From NCBI GenBank assembly GCA_041500225.1, contig JBGQLV010000005.1:1-64000 (forward strand): a stretch of DNA of 64,000 bases. The letters run 5' to 3'. The DNA comes from 0-14-3-00-41-53 sp041500225. Lineage in GTDB: Bacteria; Nitrospirota; Thermodesulfovibrionia; Thermodesulfovibrionales; SM23-35. The notes beneath the pieces were generated by a model that did no database searches, was not told the DNA's origin, and saw only the letters and a program-made list of their open reading frames with translations. The first letter of the stretch is position 1. Each line of letters opens with the position of its first letter. Below are positions 40,923 to 49,898 of the stretch, in pieces. The position numbers and the translations under genes were made by a program.

Positions 40923-41804
40923 ATGAAGAAATATATCTTTCCACCCCAAAATACCCTTACCCCCGCTTTACTAAAAAGGAGTGAAGAAGGATTAATATCA
41001 TGGTCCTTCGTGTTGTTATGTTTTGCTTTATTTGTAATTATTCTAAGTTTCTGCATAGGTTATACCTCTTTTGCTCAGGACTATATTGTGGGTGAAGGGG
41101 ATGTCTTAAAGATCACTGTTTATGACCAGGATGATTTAACAACTACTGCAAGGATAAGTGGTGACGGAGCTATAGTTTTACCCTTAATAGGTCAGGTAGA
41201 GGTAAAAGGGTTAACATTAACGCAGATTTCTAAAAAAATATCAGCACTTCTTGCAGATGGATATGTTGTTAATCCACAGGTAAGTATATTTATTCAGGAA
41301 TTCAGAAGCAAAAAAGCATTTATTATGGGTGAAGTAACTAAACCCGGCATTTACGTACTTCCCGGGCATACCACATTTCTTGCACTCCTTTCAGAGGCAG
41401 GCGGGTTAACAAAGGATACAGGCGATAAGGCGATAATCAAGAGAAAATCTAACCCTTCAAATAAAAATGAAACTGTACTAACGATTGATCTGAAAAAGCT
41501 TATTGAAAAAGGTGATACGTCTCTGGACATTCCGATAATGGATAGTGATAGTATATATATTACAAAGGCAGGGGTTTTTTATATAACCGGAGAGGTAAGA
41601 AAACCAGATGCATATAAATATGAAGAAGGTACAACAGTTATTAAGGCTATTACAATGGGAGGAGGATTTAGTGATAAGGCATCAAAAGGCAGGGTTAAAA
41701 TTATAAGAAAGGTTAATGGAAAAGAAGAGGTTTTAGAAAAGGTAAAAATGGATGAGCCTGTTTTACCGGATGATGTAATAGTGGTTCCAGAGAGCTTCTT
41801 TTAA
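40923..41804 (+). CDS. Wza-like polysaccharide export protein (SLBB domains)
   Basis: A 293-residue outer-membrane polysaccharide export protein. After a signal peptide (WSFVLLCFALFVIILSFCIGY, cleavage near FAQ at about residue 56), the Poly_export domain shows YIVGEGDVLKITVYDQDDL and ARISGDGAIVLPLIGQV. Two SLBB repeats follow (AFIMGEVTKPGIYVLPG, FYITGEVRKPDAY). It lacks a lipobox cysteine at the cleavage site. The stretch before the signal peptide (about residues 7-26) is encoded by a degenerate C/G palindrome of the family also found in hemH, giving an unusually long N-terminal region. First gene of a Wza-Wzc-CpsB-Wzy operon. Confidence 0.9.
   Translation: MKKYIFPPQNTLTPALLKRSEEGLISWSFVLLCFALFVIILSFCIGYTSFAQDYIVGEGDVLKITVYDQDDLTTTARISGDGAIVLPLIGQVEVKGLTLTQISKKISALLADGYVVNPQVSIFIQEFRSKKAFIMGEVTKPGIYVLPGHTTFLALLSEAGGLTKDTGDKAIIKRKSNPSNKNETVLTIDLKKLIEKGDTSLDIPIMDSDSIYITKAGVFYITGEVRKPDAYKYEEGTTVIKAITMGGGFSDKASKGRVKIIRKVNGKEEVLEKVKMDEPVLPDDVIVVPESFF
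40943..40997. repeat. Degenerate C/G palindrome at the 5-prime end of the Wza-like gene
   Basis: ACCCTTACCCCCGCTTTACTA and AAAAAGGAGTGAAGAAGGATT (listed in parts) align with the intact copy at 31251-31295 (CCCCCTTTACTAAAGGGGGTGAAGGGGGATT layout). It is read through in frame. Confidence 0.6.
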
Positions 41805-41807
41805 CTT

Positions 41808-43898
41808 ATGGAAGAAAGAGAGATACATTTAAGAGAATATCTAAGAATTATATATAAAAGAAGATATACTGTTTATACCTTCTTTACAATAGTATTTGTT
41901 GTTGTTTTAATAGGAACTCTTTCAACCACACCAGTTTATCAGGCATCAACAAAGGTGCTCATAGAAAAAGTCGAACCTTCCAACTTATCAATGATGTACC
42001 CTTTCTACATGTCTTATGACCCTGAATTCTATGAAACCCAGTATCAGCTTATAAAGAGCACCTCTGTTGCCCAGAAAGTAGTAAAAATGCTTTCGCTCGA
42101 AAGTACATATGAATCCTATTTTAAAGATGCTAAAAAAAGTTTTGGCGCTGTTGATCCTGCGGCGAAGGCTAATATGCTTGCGAATATCATAAACAGCGGG
42201 ATTGCCGTAAGCCCTGTAAAAAATAGCAAGATTGTGAATATCAGCTATATGTCTACAAACCCGGAATTTGCCACATTAGTTACAAATTCAGTAGCAAGGG
42301 CATATATAGAGGAAATCCTTGATATGAGGATGAGTGCTACCAAATATTCTATAGATTGGATGACGAAAAAGGCTGAAGAGGAGAAGGTAAAACTTAATAA
42401 GTCAGAAATGGCCTTACAGGATTATATGAGGGCTAACGATATTGTTACACTTCAGAATAAGGTTGCCATAACCCCTGAGAAACTCACTGAGTTTAATGCA
42501 CAATTAATTAAGGCCGGAACGAAAAGGAAAGAACTGGAATCACTTTACGATAAGGTTGTGAAGGTATCTATTAAAGATGCTGAAACCATACCAGCTATTG
42601 CATCTGAATCAACGATTCAGTCTTTACGAAATCAAATTCTGAAGGCAGAGCAGAATATTGAGGAGCTTTCAAAAAAGTATGGCAAGAAGCATCCTGCGCT
42701 GATACGGGCCAAGGAAGATCTTAATGTTTTACAGCAAAAGAGGGATCAAGAAATTAGAAGAGTTATCGCATCCATAAAAAATGAATATGAACTGGCAAGG
42801 GCCAATGAGGGAAGTCTCCGGGGGATGCTTTCAAGTACTAAAGAGGAGGCCCTTAATCTAAACGAAAAGTTTATCCAGTATGGAGTTTTAACAAGAGAGG
42901 TCGAGACCAACAGACAGCTTTATGATGCGCTTATTAAGAGGATAAAGGAACAGAGTGTTACAGAAGAGATACGAACCGTTAACGTATGGGTAGTCGAAAA
43001 AGCTGAAAGACCCGGATCTCCTGTAAAACCAAAAAAGTCTCTTAATATCCTGCTCGGGATGATTGTTGGTCTATTCGGAGGGGTTGGCCTGGCATTCTTT
43101 TTTGAGTATCTTGACAATACAATAAAAACGCCTGAAGAGGCTGAAACAAGATTGGGCGTACCTGTTCTTGGTATGATACCCCTTTTAGAACCCAAGGGAG
43201 AAAATATTGAGGAAGTTATCCTGAAAGAACCACAATCCCCCTTTGCTGAAAGTTATAAGTCTATAAGGACAGCTATTATGCTTTCTTCTGCAGTTAAACA
43301 TCCACAAAATATACTTATTACGAGTATGGGTCCGGAGGAAGGCAAGACTGTTACTTCTGTTAACCTTGCAATGACAATTGCCAGGTCCGGGTATTCCGTC
43401 TTGCTTATAGACAGTGATTTAAGGAAGCCTCGTATTCACACAATATTTGGGCTGAATAATTTGAGCGGGTTAAGCACATATCTTGCCGGTGCCTCTTCTG
43501 ATATCAATATTGTTTTTAAAAGACCACTAACAAATCTTAGTGTAATACCTTCAGGCCCCCTTCCACCTAACCCCTCCGAACTCCTCGGTTCTAACAGGAT
43601 GAATGATTTAATGAAGATCCTTAATGAAAAATTTGATATTATCATCTGGGACTCACCGCCGCTGATGACTGTTACAGACAGCCTTATTTTAAGTAAATTT
43701 CTTGATGGGACAGTTGTCATAACAAGAGCTGGGAAAACGACTTATGATATTGTACGCAGGGGATTGAAATCTTTGGATGATATCAAATCTCATGTCCTCG
43801 GTATCGTTATAAATGCCATTGATATAAAAAAGAGCGACTATTACTATTACAGATATTACAATTACTATCCCTCTTCCAAGGAAGAGTCAAAGCTGTAA
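41808..43898 (+). CDS. Polysaccharide co-polymerase with tyrosine-kinase domain (Wzc/GumC-CpsD-like)
   Basis: A 696-residue inner-membrane BY-kinase. The N-terminal Wzz domain begins EIHLREYLRIIYKRRYTVY with the first membrane helix at about residues 19-39. A long coiled-coil periplasmic region (about 190-400) and the second helix (LLGMIVGLFGGVGLAFFFEYLDN) follow. The kinase has Walker A GPEEGKTVTS (about residues 505-514), Walker A' LLIDSDLRKP and Walker B IIIWDSPP. The tail YYYYRYYNYYPSS is the tyrosine cluster that is autophosphorylated. It sets chain length and gates export with the Wza-like protein; the phosphatase is encoded next. Four bp separate it from wza. Confidence 0.92.
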   Translation: MEEREIHLREYLRIIYKRRYTVYTFFTIVFVVVLIGTLSTTPVYQASTKVLIEKVEPSNLSMMYPFYMSYDPEFYETQYQLIKSTSVAQKVVKMLSLESTYESYFKDAKKSFGAVDPAAKANMLANIINSGIAVSPVKNSKIVNISYMSTNPEFATLVTNSVARAYIEEILDMRMSATKYSIDWMTKKAEEEKVKLNKSEMALQDYMRANDIVTLQNKVAITPEKLTEFNAQLIKAGTKRKELESLYDKVVKVSIKDAETIPAIASESTIQSLRNQILKAEQNIEELSKKYGKKHPALIRAKEDLNVLQQKRDQEIRRVIASIKNEYELARANEGSLRGMLSSTKEEALNLNEKFIQYGVLTREVETNRQLYDALIKRIKEQSVTEEIRTVNVWVVEKAERPGSPVKPKKSLNILLGMIVGLFGGVGLAFFFEYLDNTIKTPEEAETRLGVPVLGMIPLLEPKGENIEEVILKEPQSPFAESYKSIRTAIMLSSAVKHPQNILITSMGPEEGKTVTSVNLAMTIARSGYSVLLIDSDLRKPRIHTIFGLNNLSGLSTYLAGASSDINIVFKRPLTNLSVIPSGPLPPNPSELLGSNRMNDLMKILNEKFDIIIWDSPPLMTVTDSLILSKFLDGTVVITRAGKTTYDIVRRGLKSLDDIKSHVLGIVINAIDIKKSDYYYYRYYNYYPSSKEESKL

Positions 43899-43910
43899 CT
43901 GTCTCATCTC

Positions 43911-44615
43911 GTGATAGACATTCACTGTCATATCCTTCCTGAAATTGATGATGGCCCATCAGATATTAAGGAATCGATAGAAATGGCAAAGATTGCATCC
44001 CTTGATGGCATAACAAAGATTGTTGCAACCCCACATATTAAGGATACCTTACATCCGGTAGCGACTATAAAAAAAAGTATAGAAGTTTTAAACAATCGTT
44101 TAACTGAGATGGGCATTCCTGTGGAGATACTACAAGGGGCTGATGTAAGTGCTATGTTGGACGTATCGTTATTAGAAGGTTATACAATAAACAATACGAA
44201 TTATATTTTGATAGAATTCCCCCATAGTCATCTACCCAGAAATGCGAAAGAAGTTCTTTTCAGGATGATAATTAAAGGGTACCATCCAATAATAACCCAT
44301 CCTGAGCGTAATATCTCTGTTCTTAAAAATCCTGATTTACTCTTTGAATTGATAGGTGCGGGTTCATCAGTTCAGATAACTGCGGATAGTCTTACAGGAG
44401 CTTTTGGAGCGGATATAAAGGAATGTGCGTTTTATCTCTTGAAAAAAGGGGCTGTCAGCTTTATAGCAACAGATGCCCATTCCTGTTATCAACGCCGTCC
44501 TATACTATCTGAAGGGTTAAAGGTTGCTGAAAGGATTATTGGGAAAGATAAGGCTGCTGACCTGGTTAACTTAAATCCTGAGGCCGTACTGAATGGAAGA
44601 CCTCTTAATGCCTAA
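43911..44615 (+). CDS. PHP-type protein-tyrosine phosphatase (CpsB/YwqE-like)
   Basis: A 234-residue manganese-dependent phosphatase of the polymerase-and-histidinol-phosphatase superfamily. The metal-binding MIDIHCHILPEIDDGP is at the very N-terminus, ATPHI at about residue 42, THPERN (about 124-129) and ATDAHSCYQRRP (about 183-194). It dephosphorylates the tyrosine cluster of the preceding kinase. The start is GTG (family N-terminus reads MIDIHCH). It overlaps the next gene by 8 bp from the preferred start, so the operon is tight. Confidence 0.92.
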   Translation: MIDIHCHILPEIDDGPSDIKESIEMAKIASLDGITKIVATPHIKDTLHPVATIKKSIEVLNNRLTEMGIPVEILQGADVSAMLDVSLLEGYTINNTNYILIEFPHSHLPRNAKEVLFRMIIKGYHPIITHPERNISVLKNPDLLFELIGAGSSVQITADSLTGAFGADIKECAFYLLKKGAVSFIATDAHSCYQRRPILSEGLKVAERIIGKDKAADLVNLNPEAVLNGRPLNA

Positions 44616-46959
44616 AATTATTTTTACAATATTTATATTTATATTAATCTTCTCACCCCTTGCTTTTGGAACCGTTGAGCCATGGTCATTGACCATTATG
44701 GAGACTTTTTCTATTTTCTCTCTTTTTTTATTATTAATCAGAAATTTAAAATATAAAGACACATTTCTTTATGAGATACCCGGAATCATTCCCTTAACGC
44801 TCTTTTTGGCATATATACTCATACAGCTTATTCCCTTACCGTCAGGAATCATAAAAGTAATTTCACCTGAAACATACAACTTATACAAAGAAACAATCTT
44901 AATAAATGAACCGCTGACATGGGTCTCACTTTCGATAAACAAAAAAGCAACCCTAATGGAGTTTTTTCGGATCACGGCCTATGTTGCCTTCTATATTCTT
45001 ACTATGCAGCTTTTGACAAAAAAGGATATTTTAAAAAAAACGATCGCTGTAATTATAGCCTTTGCATCCCTGCTTTCCTTCTTAGGGATACTGCAGCATA
45101 TCCTTTCAAATAATAAGATTTTCTGGTTCAGGGAATTAACGCAAGGTGGAACCCCCTTCGGCCCTTATGTAAATCGTAATCATTATGCCGGCCTTATGGA
45201 GATGCTCTTTCCATTAGTTTTAAGCCTTTTCCTTTTTTATAAACCGCATGTTACATATAATTCCTTTCGCGAAAAAATAACTGAAATCTTTAATCGTAAA
45301 AGGACAAACATATATATTCTCCTTGGCTTTGCTGCTATCCTGATAGGTACCTCAATCTTCCTGAGCCTGTCGAGGAGCGGTATTGTGAGCCTGTGTTTAT
45401 CGATGATAATTTTTGGAGTGATGTTTATTGCAAAAGGGACAAACAGAAAAAGAGGCATTATAATCATCATTATTTTTATTCTGATAGTCCTTTCTGTCGG
45501 ATGGTTTGGATGGGGTCCCATATTTGAAAGATTTGAGAGGGTTAAAAATGCTCAAGGTGACATATCGGAACTGAGAATTGAAATATGGAAAGACAGCAGG
45601 AATATCATAAGGGATTTTCCTGTCATCGGGACAGGCTTTGGAAGCTTTATCAACATCTACCCAAAATATCGCACAATATCAGGAGATGGTATTGCCGATC
45701 ATGCACATAACGACTATATAGAGCTTTTTTCAGATGGTGGTGCTATCGCTTTTTTAATATCAGTGTGTTTCTTGCTTACCCTTTTGTACAAATCATACAG
45801 GGCTTTTCTCAAAAGACATGAAATCTACTCTATTTACCTTTTTATTGGCAGTATTGCAGGAATGCTCTCGATCCTTATTCATAGTATTACTGACTTTAAC
45901 CTTCATATCGGAGCCAATGGACTCTATTTTTTCTTTTTATTAGGATTAGTTGTTTCAGCAGCTAATACAAGATTACGAGATGAGTTTAATGATACTTATC
46001 TGAAAAAAATAAAGTTTCCGATAAGAATGTTGACTATACCAGTAGCTGTTATTTTGTTCGTAAGTTTAATCTTTAATACAGGTGTGATTATCGGGAAGTT
46101 ATATTTTTCATCCATAAAAGATATAAAACTGAATGAAAAAATATCTAAAGAAGACCTTGTCTCAATCAGAGTTAAAGCTTACAGGGCATCTCTTTTTGAC
46201 CCATTAGAAGCAAGATACCATTATGCAGTTGCTAACACAGAAAGGCTTCTTTCAAATAATGCTATTGCCCTCAGTCACTACAAGAAGTCAGTGCATCTAA
46301 ATCCGGTCAACGGTGAGTATCTCCAGAGACTCGGACTTACTATGTCAGAACTTAAAAAATATGATACTGCCGATAAGTTGCTTCAAACTGGCATTAAATA
46401 TGATATTAGCAAACCCGCAGGATATAAACGATATGCTCTATGGCTTCTATCTCATGGCAAAAAAGAAGACGGGATAAGAATTATGAAGACAGCAATTTCT
46501 TTGGAACCCCAAAAAACCAAAGAATATATAACACTAATGATACTTAACAAGTTAAGTGATGAGGAGATTTTCAGTTCTTTGCCGGAAAGGGTAGGACCGC
46601 ATCTTCTGTTTGCAGATTATCTTTCCAAGACAGGCAGAGAAAAAATGGCTGAAGATGCATATCTTAGCGCCCTTCAGTATATAAAAAACGAAGACCCAAT
46701 AAATCCATCATATTTCTATGAAGTCTACAGATATTATATGAAAAAGAATCGTTATGACGAGGCCCTGAAAATTATGCGAAAAGCTATAGAGTTTCGTCCC
46801 GACGATGCCGGGATAAGGATAACCACTGCAGGTTTATATGAAAAGCTTGGTATAACCTACAGGGCCGTAGAGGAATATAAGAAGGCATTACTCATTGACC
46901 CTAAAAACGATGAAGCAAAAAAGAGACTTGATAATCTTATGTCGAAGATAAAAGGATAG
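44608..46959 (+). CDS. O-antigen ligase/polymerase (Wzy-like) with TPR tail
   Basis: About 783 residues. The first 510 or so contain roughly twelve membrane segments, with the Wzy_C / O-antigen-ligase signature NRNHYAGLMEMLFPLVLSL and the large periplasmic loop GTGFGSFINIYPKYR ... DHAHNDYIELFSDGG. The latter has the conserved His-Asn-Asp. The C-terminal 270 residues are tetratricopeptide repeats (ALSHYKKSVHLNPVNGEYLQRLG, KKALLIDPKNDEA). The ATG at 44608 is preferred to one at 44593, as it lies straight before the first helix. It polymerises or ligates polysaccharide repeat units; glycosyltransferases are not in this window. Confidence 0.88.
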   Translation: MPKIIFTIFIFILIFSPLAFGTVEPWSLTIMETFSIFSLFLLLIRNLKYKDTFLYEIPGIIPLTLFLAYILIQLIPLPSGIIKVISPETYNLYKETILINEPLTWVSLSINKKATLMEFFRITAYVAFYILTMQLLTKKDILKKTIAVIIAFASLLSFLGILQHILSNNKIFWFRELTQGGTPFGPYVNRNHYAGLMEMLFPLVLSLFLFYKPHVTYNSFREKITEIFNRKRTNIYILLGFAAILIGTSIFLSLSRSGIVSLCLSMIIFGVMFIAKGTNRKRGIIIIIIFILIVLSVGWFGWGPIFERFERVKNAQGDISELRIEIWKDSRNIIRDFPVIGTGFGSFINIYPKYRTISGDGIADHAHNDYIELFSDGGAIAFLISVCFLLTLLYKSYRAFLKRHEIYSIYLFIGSIAGMLSILIHSITDFNLHIGANGLYFFFLLGLVVSAANTRLRDEFNDTYLKKIKFPIRMLTIPVAVILFVSLIFNTGVIIGKLYFSSIKDIKLNEKISKEDLVSIRVKAYRASLFDPLEARYHYAVANTERLLSNNAIALSHYKKSVHLNPVNGEYLQRLGLTMSELKKYDTADKLLQTGIKYDISKPAGYKRYALWLLSHGKKEDGIRIMKTAISLEPQKTKEYITLMILNKLSDEEIFSSLPERVGPHLLFADYLSKTGREKMAEDAYLSALQYIKNEDPINPSYFYEVYRYYMKKNRYDEALKIMRKAIEFRPDDAGIRITTAGLYEKLGITYRAVEEYKKALLIDPKNDEAKKRLDNLMSKIKG

Positions 46960-46987
46960 AAAAGGTATCCCTAAATGTTGCAAAAAA

Positions 46988-47161
46988 GACATGGCAGACA
47001 TGCTGAAAAACCCGTCAAAGCGACAGGAATTTATTATGATACACATGACTGCAAATCTTACGGTAAGTGTATTTTGGAGAGAGGCTGGCTGGTCCGCCTC
47101 TGGCGGACTAAAGGTCTCTAAGGAGTCGCTGGACGGCCTTTTTCATCACATCTGCCATGTC
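46988..47161. repeat. 174-bp palindromic element, copy B
   Basis: The ends GACATGGCAGACATGCTGAA and TCATCACATCTGCCATGTC are inverted. The interior is close to the copy at 20956-21110 (AAAGCGACAGGAATTTATTA, CATGACTGCAAATCTTAC, AGGCTGGCTGG). It also has a nested TCCGCCTCTGGCGGA hairpin. It starts about 30 bp after the Wzy-like gene. Confidence 0.75.
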
Positions 47162-47202
47162 AATAATCGTAATTTAATGCAATTGGTGAGTATACTATCT
47201 AC

Positions 47203-47478
47203 ATGAGACAGGATGAGCTTGATGAGGTGATAGGCATTACACGGTGTGTACGGTGCGGCCACCGTTTAAATGGGGAGGTGGAGTGCCCTGTCTGTTCTGG
47301 TTTTTATAACGAATCCAGGAGAAAGGAGCACCTGCCCAAATGGGTCTACTTCATAGCCTGCTTCCTTACTTCTCCACTCAGCCTTTATTTCATTCTTCGA
47401 AGTAGGCGCTTAAGCCGGCTTGATAAACTCCTGGCAGCCTCGGGAGGTCTCCTCTGGGCCTCACTGTATTTGTTTTAA
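47203..47478 (+). CDS. Small zinc-ribbon membrane protein
   Basis: A 91-residue protein. The N-terminus has a zinc ribbon (CVRCGHRL ... CPVC, residues 15-31). Two membrane segments follow (WVYFIACFLTSPLSLYFIL and LLAASGGLLWASLYLF). The function is unknown; such proteins are often small regulators or assembly factors. Its stop codon TAA falls at the first bases of a repeat (TTAACCCGAAAAATGC). A 14-codon fragment with identical protein sequence (YFIACFLTSPLSL) lies at 49857-49898. Confidence 0.65.
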   Translation: MRQDELDEVIGITRCVRCGHRLNGEVECPVCSGFYNESRRKEHLPKWVYFIACFLTSPLSLYFILRSRRLSRLDKLLAASGGLLWASLYLF

Positions 47479-47520
47479 CCCGAAAAATGCAGTTGATGTC
47501 TGGCATATATGCAGAAAAAC
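47474..47520. repeat. Half-copy of the GGTTAACC palindrome family
   Basis: TTAACCCGAAAAATGCA followed by GTCTGGCATATATGC matches the reverse of the right half of 16297-16375. The second arm is not evident. Confidence 0.5.
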
Positions 47521-47667
47521 CTTTACCAATCGCAATTTGGCATTAAATGAATTCTATAAATCATGCATGAAAACGTGCAGGTTTATTTAGTTTCATATTG
47601 ACTTAAGCTTTATTGATTGTTAGTATGAAAACATAATTATTGTGAGTTATTTATTGGAGGAAATAAT

Positions 47668-48198
47668 ATGAGACTTCCACTGCAAATTACTGCCCGCAAT
47701 TTTGATCTTCCCGAAGTATTCAAGGAAGACATCCGTAAGAAGGCGGAGAAACTGGATAAATATTATGACCAAATCATGAGATGCAGGGTCACAGTGGAAG
47801 TTCCCCACCGTCATCGCCATGAGGGGGCATTATACAACGTGCGTATTGACATAACGGTACCCGGTGCAGAACTGGTAATAAAACGCGAGCCCCACAAAGA
47901 CATCAATGTAGCGATAAGAGATTCATTTGATGCAGCTCGCCGCCAGTTGGAGGACTTTGCCAGACGACAGCGAGGTGATGTGAAACACCACGAAGAAATA
48001 CCTCATGCGCACATAAGTGCATTGTTTCCTGACAGGGGCTATGGCTTTCTGACCACGTCAGACGGCGTAGATATCTACTTTCACGAGCACAGTGTAATAA
48101 ACTATGATTTTAAGCACCTGAAGGTCGGGATGGAAGTTGATTTTGTGGAAGAACAGGGTGAAAAGGGACCGCAGGCCAGCACTGTGACAGTTTCATAA
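47668..48198 (+). CDS. hpf: Ribosome hibernation factor (HPF/RaiA) fused to a cold-shock domain
   Basis: A 176-residue two-domain protein. Residues 1-105 are an S30AE/HPF domain (LPLQITARNFDLPEVFKEDIRKKAEKL cited in part: QITARNFDLPEV; then AIRDSFDAARRQLEDFARR). Residues 113-176 are a cold-shock-type OB fold (HISALFPDRGYGFLTTSDG, DIYFHEHSV). HPF binds the 30S decoding centre and silences ribosomes in stationary phase. The usual C-terminal dimerisation domain of long HPF is replaced here by a nucleic-acid-binding fold. GGAGGAAATAAT precedes the ATG. It converges with rpoD. Confidence 0.88.
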   Translation: MRLPLQITARNFDLPEVFKEDIRKKAEKLDKYYDQIMRCRVTVEVPHRHRHEGALYNVRIDITVPGAELVIKREPHKDINVAIRDSFDAARRQLEDFARRQRGDVKHHEEIPHAHISALFPDRGYGFLTTSDGVDIYFHEHSVINYDFKHLKVGMEVDFVEEQGEKGPQASTVTVS

Positions 48199-48209
48199 TA
48201 TATAAAAAA

Positions 48210-49640
48210 TTAACCGATTAAGACCTTCAATGCTCTGCGTCTGTTTGGATGTTTAAGTTTTCTCAGTGCTTTTGCCTCTATTTGCCTTACTCTTTCACGT
48301 GTAATAGAAAAGTGTCTCCCTACTTCTTCGAGGGTGTGGTCTTTATCAAATCCTATACCAAATCTCATTCTTATAATTTTCTCTTCCCTGGAAGTTAAAG
48401 TATTAAGAACCTTCAGTATCTGCTCGGTGACATTATTTCTTTCAGTATCAGAGTATGGGGAAGGACTATCTTTATCACTAATGAAATCCTCGAGTTTTGA
48501 ATCTTCATCCCCTATTGGAGTTTGAAGAGCTATTGGGTCCTGTATTGCCTTGAATACTTCTTCGACTTTTCTTGTTGACATTTCCAATCTTTTGGCAATT
48601 TCTTCTTTACTCGGTTCTCTTCCAAGCTGTTGTGTTAATTCTCTGGATGCTTTAGTAACCTTGTTATAAAATTCCATCATATGTACAGGAACTCTGATAG
48701 TCTTTGTCTGATCAATTAATGCCCTCGTTATTGCCTGTCTTATCCACCATGTTGCATATGTGCTGAATTTAAACCCCTTTTCATATTTAAACTTATCCAC
48801 AGTTTTCATGAGACCGATATTCCCTTCCTGAATGAGATCCAGCAGAGTTAAACCTCTTCCTACATAATTTTTAGCTATATTAATTACCAATCTCAGGTTG
48901 CGAGTTATTAACTCATTTTTTGCTTCGCTAACAAGGGTTCTTGCCCTGGTTATTCTATCCCACCTGGCTTTCAATTCGTCAATCTTGATCCCAACCTCTG
49001 ATTCAACTCGCTTATACTCATTCTGAACTTCTTTTGCAATGGTATTAAGTTGTATAGGATTGATATTGTGTTTCTTTTTTTCATGTATTAATTTTTTTAA
49101 ATCTTTTAAAGTCCCATATCTTGCAATCTTTCTCTCTGCTATTTCTACTTTTATCATAAGATTGTCAAGTACTTTCAAGCTCATTTCAAGAGCTTCATCT
49201 GTTTTTTCTTCTTCTGAATTGTTCAAGTCCTCTTCATCTTTGCCATCTAAACTCGCTTCGAGTTTCTTGTATAAAGGCATTGTTGTAACAATTTCTTTAA
49301 TTATCTCTTTTCCCTCTTCTAATCTCTTCGCGAGTTCTATTTCTTCATTCCTTTTAAGTATTGAAATATTCCCCATCGAATGGAAATATGCTTGAACAAT
49401 ATCCTCTGTTTCTTCATACTCCTCTTCTTCCTCTGAAACTAAAGCTTCTTCCTCAGTAGTGTCAGTCTCCTGATCGTCTATAACTTTAACTCCCATACCA
49501 TGTAGAAGGTCCATGAGTTCTTCTAACTCATCCGGGGAGAAATATTCTGAAGGAAAAGCATCATTTATTTCATCATAAGTAAGCTTTCCACGCCTTTTAC
49601 CTATGTCTATAATCTCTTCGAAAATATCCTTTTCTTTCAT
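48210..49640 (-). CDS. rpoD: Primary sigma factor, sigma-70
   Basis: A 476-residue housekeeping sigma factor. Region 1.1 is at the N-terminus (GKRRGKLTYDEINDAFPSE). Region 1.2 has EDIVQAYFHSMG. Regions 2.1-2.4 (NLRLVINIAKNYVGRGLTLLDLIQEGNIGLMK ... FSTYATWWIRQAITRA, about residues 235-305) and region 4.2 (TLEEVGRHFSITRERVRQIEAKALRKLKHP) follow. The non-conserved region between 1.2 and 2.1 is short, as in many non-proteobacteria. No dnaG or rpsU is adjacent. Confidence 0.97.
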   Translation of the reverse strand: MKEKDIFEEIIDIGKRRGKLTYDEINDAFPSEYFSPDELEELMDLLHGMGVKVIDDQETDTTEEEALVSEEEEEYEETEDIVQAYFHSMGNISILKRNEEIELAKRLEEGKEIIKEIVTTMPLYKKLEASLDGKDEEDLNNSEEEKTDEALEMSLKVLDNLMIKVEIAERKIARYGTLKDLKKLIHEKKKHNINPIQLNTIAKEVQNEYKRVESEVGIKIDELKARWDRITRARTLVSEAKNELITRNLRLVINIAKNYVGRGLTLLDLIQEGNIGLMKTVDKFKYEKGFKFSTYATWWIRQAITRALIDQTKTIRVPVHMMEFYNKVTKASRELTQQLGREPSKEEIAKRLEMSTRKVEEVFKAIQDPIALQTPIGDEDSKLEDFISDKDSPSPYSDTERNNVTEQILKVLNTLTSREEKIIRMRFGIGFDKDHTLEEVGRHFSITRERVRQIEAKALRKLKHPNRRRALKVLIG

Positions 49641-49856
49641 GGTTCTCCTTAAAATAAGTTTATAGTGTTACCTGTATAACACAAAAGTCCTTACAGCTTG
49701 ATATGTAGTAGTACTCCCATTTGATTTTAACAACAGGAGGAAAACAGATAGGGTTAAAATATGAAATTAATCAACTGGTTAAAACTACCTCATATTTATT
49801 ATAACAAAATTGTTTATTTTGTGTTGAAGTATCCACTGCATAGGAAGAAAAGGTGA

Positions 49857-49898
49857 TACTTTATTGCCTGTTTCCTTACGTCTCCACTGAGTCTCTAA
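49857..49898 (+). pseudogene. Fragment of the zinc-ribbon membrane protein gene
   Basis: The frame YFIACFLTSPLSL-stop is identical in protein sequence to residues 47-60 of the gene at 47203-47478, with third-position differences in the DNA. An in-frame stop (TGA) lies immediately before it, so it is a relic of a duplicated or exchanged copy. Confidence 0.6.
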
